From Streptomyces kanamyceticus (GTDB lineage: Bacteria; Actinomycetota; Actinomycetes; Streptomycetales; Streptomycetaceae), in the NCBI RefSeq assembly GCF_008704495.1, contig NZ_CP023699.1, positions 2,294,001-2,358,000 on the forward strand: 64,000 nt of DNA. Direction: 5' to 3'. Under the pieces are notes generated by a model. It saw only the letters and a list, made by a program, of their open reading frames with translations, was not told the origin of the DNA and made no database searches. Of the stretch, positions 1 through 7,997 are shown piece after piece (positions within the stretch are counted from its first letter, which is position 1; the number at the start of each line of letters is the position of its first letter). Both the position numbers and the translations under genes were made by a program.

Positions 1-1
1 C

Positions 2-1156
2 TCGCCCGTCGCGGGCATCGCCGAGAACGAGATCATCGACGGCTCCGCCGCCATCGACGAGATCCAGCGCCGCTTCATCGGCAACCCGGACTTCTCGAAC
101 CTGCCCCGCAAGTTCAAGACCGCGATCTCCGGTTCGCCGCAGCTCGACGTCGCGCACGAGATCAACGACATCGCGTTCGTCGGCGTCCACCACCCCGAGC
201 ACGGCCCCGGCTTCGACCTCTGGGTCGGCGGCGGCCTCTCCACCAACCCCAAGCTGGGCGTGCGGCTCGGCGCCTGGGTGCCGCTGGACGAGGTGCCCGA
301 CGTGTACGGCGGCGTCATCGGCATCTTCCGCGACTACGGCTACCGCCGCCTGCGCACCCGCGCCCGTCTGAAGTTCCTCGTCGCCGACTGGGGTCCGGAG
401 AAGTTCCGGCAGATCCTGGAGGACGAGTACCTCCAGCGGAAGCTGACCGACGGGCCCCCGCCCGAGCAGCCCACCGGCACCTGGCGCGACCACCTCGGCG
501 TCCACCGGCAGCGCGACGGCCGCTTCTACGTCGGCTTCGCGCCCCGCGTCGGCCGGGTGGACGGCACCACGCTCACCAAGATCGCCGAGGTCGCGGACGC
601 GCACGGCTCGGGCCGTCTGCGCACCACCGCCGAGCAGAAGATGATCGTGCTCGACGTGACCGAGGACCAGGTCGAATCGCTGGTCTCCGCCCTGGAGGCG
701 CTCGACCTGCGGGTCACCCCCTCGCCCTTCAGGCGCGGCACGATGGCCTGCACCGGCATCGAGTTCTGCAAGCTCGCCATCGTCGAGACCAAGGCGCGCG
801 GCGCCTCGCTCATCGACGAACTGGAGCGCCGCATCCCGGAGTTCGACCAGCCGATCACCATCAACATCAACGGCTGCCCGAACGCCTGCGCCCGCATCCA
901 GGTCGCCGACATCGGCCTCAAGGGCCAGCTCGTCCTGGACGACGAGGGCAACCAGGTCGAGGGTTACCAGGTGCACCTGGGCGGCGCGCTCGGTCTGGAG
1001 GCCGGGTTCGGCCGCAAGGTCCGCGGCCTGAAGGTCACCGCGACCGAGCTGCCCGACTACATCGAGCGGGTCATCAAGCGCTTCGAGGTGCAGCGCGCGG
1101 ACGGCGAGCGCTTCGCCACCTGGGCGGCCCGCGCCGACGAGGAGGCCCTCAAGTGA
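2..1156 (+). CDS. Assimilatory nitrite/sulfite reductase hemoprotein, 3' part
   Basis: This gene enters from outside the window; the first in-frame codon begins at base 2, so about 384 C-terminal residues are visible. It should reduce sulfite to sulfide with six electrons from ferredoxin, using siroheme coupled to a 4Fe-4S cluster. The cluster ligands are visible: ACTGIEFC (C-x5-C) followed by NGCPNACAR (C-x3-C), the signature of the nitrite/sulfite reductase family. Nitrite reductases share this signature, but the next genes (cysH, cysC, cysD, cysN) argue for sulfite. The stop overlaps the GTG of the following small gene, so the two are translationally coupled. The N-terminal half cannot be assessed. 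Confidence 0.93.
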   Translation, partial: SPVAGIAENEIIDGSAAIDEIQRRFIGNPDFSNLPRKFKTAISGSPQLDVAHEINDIAFVGVHHPEHGPGFDLWVGGGLSTNPKLGVRLGAWVPLDEVPDVYGGVIGIFRDYGYRRLRTRARLKFLVADWGPEKFRQILEDEYLQRKLTDGPPPEQPTGTWRDHLGVHRQRDGRFYVGFAPRVGRVDGTTLTKIAEVADAHGSGRLRTTAEQKMIVLDVTEDQVESLVSALEALDLRVTPSPFRRGTMACTGIEFCKLAIVETKARGASLIDELERRIPEFDQPITININGCPNACARIQVADIGLKGQLVLDDEGNQVEGYQVHLGGALGLEAGFGRKVRGLKVTATELPDYIERVIKRFEVQRADGERFATWAARADEEALK

Positions 1157-1332
1157 GCGAGCGAGCCGCCCCCTTCTACTGCCCCTACTGCGGCGACGAG
1201 GACCTGCGTCCCAACGAGACCGGTCACGGCGCCTGGGAATGCGCGGCGTGCAACCGCGCATTCCAGCTGAAGTTCCTCGGGCTGCTCGCCCGGGGCGTTC
1301 AGCACACCAGCGGTGGAGGGGACCAGACATGA
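1153..1332 (+). CDS. Small zinc-ribbon / Fe-S-like protein between sulfite reductase and cysH
   Basis: A 59-residue protein starting at a GTG that overlaps the upstream stop (GTGA) and ending in a TGA that overlaps the cysH ATG, so it is translationally coupled on both sides. It carries two CxxC pairs, YCPYCGDE near the N-terminus and WECAACNRAF about 25 residues on, the layout of a zinc ribbon or rubredoxin-like knuckle. Small proteins of this kind are known beside sulfite reductase in actinobacteria. A role as electron carrier, maturation factor or metal-binding accessory for sulfite reductase is inferred from position only. Confidence 0.8.
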   Translation: MSERAAPFYCPYCGDEDLRPNETGHGAWECAACNRAFQLKFLGLLARGVQHTSGGGDQT

Positions 1333-2042
1333 CGACCACTCAGGGCCAGGAGGCCCGTACCGACGAGGAGTTGAAGGCGCTCGCCGAACAGGCGGGGCGC
1401 GACCTGGAGGACGCGTCCGCCCTGGAGATACTCCGGTGGGCGGTCGACACCTTCGGCGCGCGGTTCTGCGTGACCTCCTCGATGGAGGACGCGGTCGTCG
1501 CGCACCTCGCCTCGCGGGCCAGGCCCGGCGTGGACGTGGTGTTCCTCGACACCGGCTACCACTTCCCCGAGACCATCGGCACCCGGGACGCCGTCGAGGC
1601 CGTGATGGACGTGACCGTGCTGACCTTGACGCCCCGTCAGACGGTGGCCGAGCAGGACGCCGAGTACGGCCCCCGGCTGCACGAGCGCGACCCGGACCTG
1701 TGCTGCAAGCTGCGCAAGGTGCAGCCCCTCGAAGAGGGCCTGACCGGCTACGCGGCCTGGGCCACCGGACTGCGCCGCGACGAGTCGCCGACCCGCGCGA
1801 ACACCCCGGTCGTCGGCTGGGACGCCAAGCGCCGCAAGGTCAAGGTCTCCCCGATCGCCCGCTGGACACAGGACGACGTGGACGCCTACGTCGCCGAGCA
1901 CGGCGTGCTCACCAACCCGCTCCTGATGGACGGCTACGGCTCCGTGGGCTGCGCCCCGTGCACCCGCCGCCTCCTTGAGGGCGAGGACGCGCGGGCCGGA
2001 CGCTGGTCGGGCAACACCAAGACCGAGTGCGGGATCCACTGA
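1329..2042 (+). CDS. cysH: Phosphoadenylyl/adenylyl-sulfate reductase CysH
   Basis: A 237-residue thioredoxin-dependent reductase of the PAPS/APS family, which reduces activated sulfate to sulfite. The start is the ATG overlapping the upstream stop (MTTTQGQEARTDEEL). The nucleotide-binding part carries CVTSSMEDAV and FLDTGYHFPET. The C-terminus has the catalytic ECGIH motif. The protein also has DLCCKLRK and GCAPCTRR, that is CC...CxxC, the four-cysteine set that binds a 4Fe-4S cluster in APS-using enzymes and is absent from E. coli-type PAPS reductases. APS is therefore the likely substrate even though an APS kinase is encoded next door. It is followed at once by cysC. Confidence 0.93.
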   Translation: MTTTQGQEARTDEELKALAEQAGRDLEDASALEILRWAVDTFGARFCVTSSMEDAVVAHLASRARPGVDVVFLDTGYHFPETIGTRDAVEAVMDVTVLTLTPRQTVAEQDAEYGPRLHERDPDLCCKLRKVQPLEEGLTGYAAWATGLRRDESPTRANTPVVGWDAKRRKVKVSPIARWTQDDVDAYVAEHGVLTNPLLMDGYGSVGCAPCTRRLLEGEDARAGRWSGNTKTECGIH

Positions 2043-2077
2043 TGCCCGCGCCACAGGAAGACACTCAGGAGAACCAC

Positions 2078-2614
2078 GTGACGACCGGAGCCACCGTCTG
2101 GCTCACCGGCCTGCCAAGCGCCGGCAAGACCACCATCGCGTACGAACTGGCGGGCCTCCTGCGCGCGGAGGGCCGCCGCGTCGAGGTGCTCGACGGCGAC
2201 GAGATCCGCGAGTTCCTCTCGGCGGGCCTCGGCTTCAGCCGCGAGGACCGGCACACCAACGTGCAGCGCATCGGCTTCGTCGCCGAACTCCTCGCCCGCA
2301 ACGGCGTGTTGGCGCTCGTGCCGGTCATCGCGCCGTTCGCGGACAGCCGCGAGGCGGTGCGCAAGCGCCACCAGACGGGCGGCACCGCGTACCTGGAGGT
2401 GCATGTCGCCACGCCGGTCGAGGTGTGCTCCGTACGCGATGTGAAGGGCCTGTACGCCAAGCAGGCGGCGGGCGAGATATCCGGGCTCACCGGGGTCGAC
2501 GACCCCTACGAGGCGCCGGACTCCCCTGATCTGCGCATCGAGTCGCAGGACCAGACCGTGCAGGAGTCGGCGGCGGCCCTCAAGGCGCTGCTCACCGAGA
2601 GGGGTCTCACATGA
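2078..2614 (+). CDS. cysC: Adenylyl-sulfate (APS) kinase CysC
   Basis: A 178-residue P-loop kinase that phosphorylates APS to PAPS. The GTG at 2078 is chosen because an AGGAGA lies about 6 bases upstream and the product then begins MTTGATVWLTGLPSAGKTT, the usual N-terminus; an ATG at 2042 overlapping the cysH stop is the alternative and adds 12 residues. Walker A is GLPSAGKTT at about residues 9-17, followed by DGDEIREFL and the APS-binding segment around FSREDRHTNVQRIGF. Its stop overlaps the cysD start. PAPS made here may serve sulfotransferases rather than CysH, given the Fe-S motif in CysH. Confidence 0.93.
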   Translation: MTTGATVWLTGLPSAGKTTIAYELAGLLRAEGRRVEVLDGDEIREFLSAGLGFSREDRHTNVQRIGFVAELLARNGVLALVPVIAPFADSREAVRKRHQTGGTAYLEVHVATPVEVCSVRDVKGLYAKQAAGEISGLTGVDDPYEAPDSPDLRIESQDQTVQESAAALKALLTERGLT

Positions 2615-3546
2615 CGACCGTCGCGACCGTGACGGAGGGCACCGACAGCCCTTACGCGCTCAGCCACCTGGACGCCCTGGAGTCCGAGGCGGTGCACATC
2701 TTCCGCGAGGTGGCGGGCGAGTTCGAGCGGCCGGTGATCCTCTTCTCCGGCGGCAAGGACTCCATCGTCATGCTGCACCTGGCGCTGAAGGCGTTCGCTC
2801 CCGCGGGGGTGCCCTTCTCGCTGCTCCACGTGGACACCGGGCACAACTTCCCCGAGGTCATCGAGTACCGCGACCGGGTGGTCGCCGAGCACGGGCTTCG
2901 GCTGCACGTCGCCTCCGTGCAGGAGTACATCGACGCGGGCACGCTGCGCGAGCGGCCCGACGGGACGCGCAATCCGCTGCAGACCGTGCCGCTCACCGAG
3001 AAGATCCAGCGCGAGAAGTTCGACGCGGTCTTCGGCGGCGGGCGCCGCGACGAGGAGAAGGCCCGCGCCAAGGAGCGGGTGTTCAGCCTCCGCGACGAGT
3101 TCTCGCAGTGGGACCCGCGCCGCCAGCGCCCCGAGCTGTGGCAGCTCTACAACGGCCGCCACGCACCCGGCGAGCACGTCCGCGTGTTCCCTTTGAGCAA
3201 CTGGACCGAGCTGGACGTGTGGCAGTACATCGCCCGCGAGGAGATCGACCTGCCGCAGATCTACTTCGCGCACGAGCGGGACGTCTTCAAGCGCTCCGGG
3301 ATGTGGCTGACCGCGGGCGACTGGGGCGGCCCCAAGGAGGACGAGGAGACCGAGAAGCGCCTCGTCCGCTACCGCACGGTCGGCGACATGTCCTGCACCG
3401 GCGCCGTCGACTCGGACGCGACGACGCTCGACGCCGTCATCGCCGAGATCGCCGCGTCACGGCTCACCGAGCGAGGTGCGACCCGCGCCGACGACAAGAT
3501 GTCCGAGGCCGCGATGGAAGACCGCAAGCGCGAGGGGTACTTCTAA
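2611..3546 (+). CDS. cysD: Sulfate adenylyltransferase subunit 2 CysD
   Basis: A 311-residue small subunit of ATP sulfurylase, which forms APS from sulfate and ATP. The PP-loop SGGKDS is in VILFSGGKDSIVMLHLAL at about residues 45-52, followed by HVDTGHNFPEV and the family C-terminal stretch RYRTVGDMSCTGAV. It ends DRKREGYF, as usual for CysD. The ATG overlaps the cysC stop by four bases, and cysN follows two bases after its stop, giving a coupled cysCDN unit. Length matches the family. Nothing odd. Confidence 0.96.
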   Translation: MTTVATVTEGTDSPYALSHLDALESEAVHIFREVAGEFERPVILFSGGKDSIVMLHLALKAFAPAGVPFSLLHVDTGHNFPEVIEYRDRVVAEHGLRLHVASVQEYIDAGTLRERPDGTRNPLQTVPLTEKIQREKFDAVFGGGRRDEEKARAKERVFSLRDEFSQWDPRRQRPELWQLYNGRHAPGEHVRVFPLSNWTELDVWQYIAREEIDLPQIYFAHERDVFKRSGMWLTAGDWGGPKEDEETEKRLVRYRTVGDMSCTGAVDSDATTLDAVIAEIAASRLTERGATRADDKMSEAAMEDRKREGYF

Positions 3547-3548
3547 CC

Positions 3549-4919
3549 ATGAGCAACAGCACCACTGAGCCGGTACAGCCGCTCTCCACCGAGCAGTTGT
3601 CGGCCACCACCCTGCTGCGGTTCGCCACCGCCGGATCCGTCGACGACGGCAAGTCCACCCTGGTGGGCCGCCTGCTCCACGACTCCAAGTCGGTCCTCAC
3701 CGACCAGCTGGAGGCCGTGGAGCGCGTCTCGGCGAGCCGCGGCGCCGAGGCCCCCGACCTCGCGCTGCTCACGGACGGCCTGCGGGCCGAGCGCGAGCAG
3801 GGCATCACCATCGACGTCGCCTACCGCTACTTCGCCACGGCCCGGCGCCGGTTCATCCTCGCCGACACCCCGGGGCACGTGCAGTACACCCGGAACATGG
3901 TCACGGGCGCCTCCACCGCCGACCTCGCGGTCGTCCTCGTCGACGCCCGCAACGGCGTCATCGAGCAGACCCGCAGGCACGCCGCGGTCGCCGCGCTGCT
4001 CCGCGTCCCGCACGTCGTGCTCGCGGTGAACAAGATGGACCTGGTCTCCTACGAGGAGTCGGTCTTCGCCCGGATCGCCGAGGAATTCACCGCGTACGCC
4101 AGTGAGTTGGGCGTTCCGGAGATCACCGCGATCCCGATCTCGGCGCTGGCCGGCGACAACGTCGTCGAGCCCTCGTCGAACATGGACTGGTACGGCGGAC
4201 CGACCGTCCTGGAACACCTGGAGACGGTGCCGGTCAGCCACGACCTGACCTCCTGCCACGCGCGTCTCCCCGTGCAGTACGTGATCCGCCCGCAGACCGC
4301 CGAGCACCCGGACTACCGGGGCTACGCGGGCCAGATCGCGGCGGGCACCTTCCGGGTGGGCGAGTCCGTCACCGTGCTGCCGTCGGGGCGCACCTCGAAG
4401 GTCGCGGGGATCGACCTGCTCGGCACGGCGGTCGACGTGGCGTGGACGCCGCAGTCGATCACCCTGCTTCTCGAGGACGACATCGACATCTCGCGCGGCG
4501 ACCTGATCGTGCCGAGCGGCGACGTCCCGAAGGCCACGCAGGACATCGAGGCGACGGTCTGCCACGTCGCGGACACCGCGCTCGCCGTCGGCCAGCGGGT
4601 GCTGCTCAAGCACACCACCCGTACGGTCAAGGCGATCGTCAAGGAGATCCCCTCCAGGCTCACCCTGGACGACCTCTCGCAGCACCCCGAGCCCGGGCAG
4701 CTGGTCGCCAACGACATCGGCCGCGTCCTGGTCCGCACCGCGGAACCGCTCGCGCTCGACGCGTACGCGGATTCCCGGCGCACCGGCTCGTTCCTCCTGA
4801 TCGACCCGGCGGACGGCACGACGCTCGCCGCGGGCATGGTGGGCGCGGCCTTCGCCGCCCCCACCGACGCTCCCGCCGAGGCCGAAGCCCCCGCCGACGA
4901 AGCCGGTTGGGACTTCTGA
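3549..4919 (+). CDS. cysN: Sulfate adenylyltransferase subunit 1 (GTPase) CysN
   Basis: A 456-residue EF-Tu-like GTPase subunit of ATP sulfurylase, whose GTP hydrolysis drives APS synthesis by CysD. G1 is GSVDDGKST, followed by G3 DTPGHVQY and G4 NKMD; beta-barrel domains follow and the C-terminus is an acidic Ala/Glu-rich tail ending GWDF. The ATG at 3549 (MSNSTTEPVQPL) follows the cysD stop by two bases. An open frame continues upstream over cysD but is only a shadow. There is no fused APS kinase domain, consistent with a separate cysC. A 220-bp gap with one tiny frame separates it from the transporter genes. Confidence 0.96.
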   Translation: MSNSTTEPVQPLSTEQLSATTLLRFATAGSVDDGKSTLVGRLLHDSKSVLTDQLEAVERVSASRGAEAPDLALLTDGLRAEREQGITIDVAYRYFATARRRFILADTPGHVQYTRNMVTGASTADLAVVLVDARNGVIEQTRRHAAVAALLRVPHVVLAVNKMDLVSYEESVFARIAEEFTAYASELGVPEITAIPISALAGDNVVEPSSNMDWYGGPTVLEHLETVPVSHDLTSCHARLPVQYVIRPQTAEHPDYRGYAGQIAAGTFRVGESVTVLPSGRTSKVAGIDLLGTAVDVAWTPQSITLLLEDDIDISRGDLIVPSGDVPKATQDIEATVCHVADTALAVGQRVLLKHTTRTVKAIVKEIPSRLTLDDLSQHPEPGQLVANDIGRVLVRTAEPLALDAYADSRRTGSFLLIDPADGTTLAAGMVGAAFAAPTDAPAEAEAPADEAGWDF

Positions 4920-4921
4920 CC

Positions 4922-5026
4922 ATGACCTACGTCGACGTGTTCGCGACGTTCGCGAAGGAGGGCGGCCGCATCGGCAGCGGCGCCCTCGGCAGCGGGCAGG
5001 GCGGGGTGGCGCGATGTGCGCGATGA
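4922..5026 (+). CDS. Possible 34-residue peptide between cysN and ssuA
   Basis: A short frame whose ATG lies two bases after the cysN stop (MTYVDVFATFAKEGGRIGS..., ending VARCAR). No domain is recognisable. Its position directly behind cysN would let it be translated by reinitiating ribosomes, and it could be a leader peptide for the transporter genes, but no codon-based attenuation signal such as a Cys run is visible (one Cys, near the end). The rest of the gap up to 5143 holds no other convincing gene. It may be chance. Confidence 0.25.
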   Translation: MTYVDVFATFAKEGGRIGSGALGSGQGGVARCAR

Positions 5027-5143
5027 CGTACGCGCACTGCCTGCGCGCCCACGCACCGTCCCCGCGAAGACACAGACGAAGACCTGCCGACCTCCCGGCC
5101 ACGCCCTGACGCGTGCGCCGGGCCAACGAGAGGACCACCTCCC

Positions 5144-6247
5144 GTGCCTGCTCCACGCACCAAGATCGCCGCCCTCGCGGCGCTGCCCCTGCTCGCCCTG
5201 GCGCTCTCCGCCTGCGGCTACGGCTCCGAGGCCGACAAGAACGACGACAAGTCCAAGGTCGCCTCGGGCGCTGAGAAGATCGAGGACCTGGACAGCGTGA
5301 AGATCGGGTACTTCCCGAACCTCACCCACGCCACCGCCCTCGTGGGCAGCCAGCAGGGCCTGTTCCAGAAGGAGCTCGGCGGCACGGAGGCCAAGTACTC
5401 CCAGTTCAACGCGGGTCCCTCGGAGATCGAGGCGCTGAACGCGGGATCGATCGACATCGGCTGGATCGGCCCGTCGCCCGCGATCAACGGCTACACCAAG
5501 TCCCAGGGCAAGAACCTGCGCATCATCGGCGGTTCGGCGTCCGGCGGCGTGAAGCTCGTGGTGAACCCCAAGAAGATCAAGTCCCAGGACGACGTCAAGG
5601 GCAAGAAGATCGCGACGCCGCAGCTCGGCAACACCCAGGACGTGGCCTTCCTCAACTGGATCGCCGAGAAGGGCTGGAAGGTCGACGCGCAGAGCGGCAA
5701 GGGCGACGTGTCGGTGGTCCGCACCGACAACAAGATCACCCCGGACGCCTACAAGTCCGGTTCCATCGACGGCGCCTGGGTGCCCGAGCCGACCGCGTCC
5801 AAGCTGGTCGCCGAGGGCGGCAAGGTCCTCCTCGACGAGTCCGACCTGTGGCCCGACAAGAAGTTCGTGATCACGAACATCATCGTGAAGCAGAGCTTCC
5901 TGAAGGACCACCCGAAGGTCGTCGAGGCCGTGCTGCGCGGCGCGGTCAAGACCAACGCGTGGATCAAGGCCAACCCGGACAAGGCGAAGGCCGCCGCCAA
6001 CGCCCAGCTGAAGGCGGACTCCGGCAAGCCGCTGCCCGCCGAGGTGCTCGACCCGGCGTGGAAGTCCATCCAGACGACCAACGACCCGCTGGCCGCCACG
6101 CTCGACGCGGAGGCGGACCACGCGGTCAAGGCCGGACTCCTGGAGAAGCCCGACCTCAAGGGCATCTACGACCTCGGTCCGCTGAACAAGGTCCTCAAGG
6201 CCGCGGGCGAGCCCTCGGTCGACGACGCCGGTCTCGGCGTCAAGTAG
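5144..6247 (+). CDS. ssuA: Aliphatic sulfonate ABC transporter substrate-binding lipoprotein
   Basis: A 367-residue extracellular solute-binding lipoprotein for sulfonate or taurine-type organosulfur import. The GTG start has a purine-rich GAGAGGA a little over 10 bases upstream and gives a signal peptide with a lipobox, LALSAC, with the acylated Cys near residue 26. The mature protein has the SsuA/TauA/NMT1 pattern: KIGYFPNLTHATALVGSQQG, then FNAGPSEIEALNAGSIDIGWIGPSPAING. It is followed by the ATPase and permease genes. The substrate class is inferred from family and from the cys context; nitrate- and pyrimidine-type binding proteins share the fold. Confidence 0.9.
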   Translation: MPAPRTKIAALAALPLLALALSACGYGSEADKNDDKSKVASGAEKIEDLDSVKIGYFPNLTHATALVGSQQGLFQKELGGTEAKYSQFNAGPSEIEALNAGSIDIGWIGPSPAINGYTKSQGKNLRIIGGSASGGVKLVVNPKKIKSQDDVKGKKIATPQLGNTQDVAFLNWIAEKGWKVDAQSGKGDVSVVRTDNKITPDAYKSGSIDGAWVPEPTASKLVAEGGKVLLDESDLWPDKKFVITNIIVKQSFLKDHPKVVEAVLRGAVKTNAWIKANPDKAKAAANAQLKADSGKPLPAEVLDPAWKSIQTTNDPLAATLDAEADHAVKAGLLEKPDLKGIYDLGPLNKVLKAAGEPSVDDAGLGVK

Positions 6248-6283
6248 CCCCGTCAGACGACCAGTTCCCAGGAGGTGACGACC

Positions 6284-7075
6284 ATGGCAACCACCCTCGC
6301 CAAGGCCGCGGACGACAGCCGCACCACGGCATCGCACGCCGCCAGGATCGAGCACGTCTCGAAGTCCTTCGGCGGCCCCGCGGGACCGCAGCTCGTCCTG
6401 GACGACATCACGCTCGATGTCGCTCCCGGCGAGTTCGTCACCCTCCTGGGAGCCTCGGGCTGCGGCAAGTCGACGCTGCTCAACCTGGTCGCCGGGCTCG
6501 ACGAGCCGTCCGCGGGCACCATCGCGACCGACGGCCGCCCCGCCCTGATGTTCCAGGAGCACGCGCTCTTCCCGTGGCTGACCGCGGGCAAGAACATCGA
6601 GCTCGCCCTGAAGCTGCGCGGCACCCCGAAGGCGGAGCGCCGGACGCGGGCCGAGGAGCTGCTCGAACTCGTGCGCCTGCACGGGGCGTACGGCAAGCGG
6701 GTGCACGAGCTGTCCGGCGGCATGCGCCAGCGGGTCGCCCTGGCCCGCGCGCTCGCCCAGGACAGCAACATCCTGCTGATGGACGAGCCGTTCGCGGCGC
6801 TCGACGCGATCACCAGGGACGTCCTGCACGACGAGCTGACCCGCGTCTGGCGCGAGACGAACGTCTCCGTCCTCTTCGTCACGCACAACGTGCGCGAGGC
6901 CGTGCGGCTCGCGCAGCGCGTGGTGCTCCTCTCGTCGCGTCCCGGCCGGGTGGCGCACGAGTGGCGGGTCGACATCCCGCACCCGCGCCGCATCGAGGAC
7001 ACCGCGGTGGCGGAACTGTCCGTCGAGATCACCGAACAACTGCGTGGGGAGATCCGCCGCCATGGCCAGCACTGA
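6284..7075 (+). CDS. ssuB: Sulfonate ABC transporter ATP-binding protein
   Basis: A 263-residue ABC ATPase that powers the sulfonate importer. The ATG at 6284 is chosen because AGGAGG lies 8 bases upstream; a GTG at 6275 overlaps that ribosome site and is unlikely. Walker A is GASGCGKST, the Q-loop region is MFQEHALFPWL, the signature is ELSGGMRQR, Walker B is ILLMDEPF, and the switch His is in FVTHNVREAV. The 3' end overlaps the permease start by 14 bases, so the subunits are coupled. Confidence 0.93.
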   Translation: MATTLAKAADDSRTTASHAARIEHVSKSFGGPAGPQLVLDDITLDVAPGEFVTLLGASGCGKSTLLNLVAGLDEPSAGTIATDGRPALMFQEHALFPWLTAGKNIELALKLRGTPKAERRTRAEELLELVRLHGAYGKRVHELSGGMRQRVALARALAQDSNILLMDEPFAALDAITRDVLHDELTRVWRETNVSVLFVTHNVREAVRLAQRVVLLSSRPGRVAHEWRVDIPHPRRIEDTAVAELSVEITEQLRGEIRRHGQH

Positions 7076-7991
7076 GACGACAGGACCGGTCGCTGAGGCG
7101 ACAGGCCCGGTCAAGGAGGCCGGGGACGGCCAGGATCTCGCGGGTCTGGAGGCGGGACTCGACGCCCTGGAGTCCGGCGCGGGCCCCACCCGCACGCCCG
7201 TGCGCCAGGTCCTGGTCCAGAAGGTGGTGCCGCCGCTGACCGCGGTGGTGCTCGTGCTGCTCGTGTGGCAGGCACTGGTCTCCTTCAAGATCGTCGACGA
7301 TCCCACCAAGCTGCCCTCGCCGTCCGCGGTCTGGGACGAGGTGGCCGACGCGTGGAAGCAGGGCACGCTCCTCGACTTCATCTGGACGTCCGTGTCGCGC
7401 GGCCTTCTCGGCTTCCTCTTCGCCCTGGCGATCGGCACGCCGCTCGGCCTGATCGTCGCCCGGGTGCGGTTCATCAGGGCCGCGATCGGACCGATCCTCT
7501 CCGGCCTGCAGTCGCTGCCCTCGGTCGCCTGGGTGCCGCCCGCCGTGCTCTGGCTCGGCCTGAACAACCAGATGATGTACGCGGTGATCCTGCTCGGCGC
7601 CGTGCCCTCCATCGCCAACGGCCTGGTCTCCGGCGTCGACCAGGTGCCGCCGCTGTTCCTGCGCGCGGGCCGCACGCTCGGCGCGACGGGGCTGCGGCAC
7701 ACCTGGCACATCGTGCTCCCCGCCGCGCTGCCCGGCTATCTCGCGGGCCTCAAGCAGGGCTGGGCGTTCTCCTGGCGCTCGCTGATGGCCGCCGAGATCA
7801 TCGCGTCGTCGCCCGACCTCGGCGTGGGCCTCGGCCAGCTCCTGGAGAACGGCCGCAACGCCAGCTCCATGCCCATGATCTTCCTGGCCATCTTCCTCAT
7901 CCTGATCGTCGGCATCGCCATCGACCTGCTGATCTTCAGCCCCCTCGAGCGGCGCGTGCTGCGCGGCCGCGGACTCCTCGTGAAGAGCTGA
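7062..7991 (+). CDS. ssuC: Sulfonate ABC transporter permease
   Basis: A 309-residue inner-membrane permease of the SsuC/TauC (BPD_transp_1) type. The ATG at 7062 (MASTETTGPV) is preferred; a GTG at 7044 is possible. A variable hydrophilic N-terminus of about 55 residues precedes the first membrane segment (PPLTAVVLVLLVWQALVSF). The cytoplasmic EAA-like loop that contacts the ATPase is near LRAGRTLGATGLRHTWHIVLPAALPGYLAGL. About six membrane segments are present. The sirohydrochlorin chelatase gene follows 6 bases after the stop, probably on the same transcript. Confidence 0.92.
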   Translation: MASTETTGPVAEATGPVKEAGDGQDLAGLEAGLDALESGAGPTRTPVRQVLVQKVVPPLTAVVLVLLVWQALVSFKIVDDPTKLPSPSAVWDEVADAWKQGTLLDFIWTSVSRGLLGFLFALAIGTPLGLIVARVRFIRAAIGPILSGLQSLPSVAWVPPAVLWLGLNNQMMYAVILLGAVPSIANGLVSGVDQVPPLFLRAGRTLGATGLRHTWHIVLPAALPGYLAGLKQGWAFSWRSLMAAEIIASSPDLGVGLGQLLENGRNASSMPMIFLAIFLILIVGIAIDLLIFSPLERRVLRGRGLLVKS

Positions 7992-7997
7992 ACTCCC

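Noticed and set aside
4322..7711. 1129-codon minus frame over cysN and ssuABC
   Set aside because: Shadow frame of high-GC DNA; no domain and antisense to six well-supported motifs.
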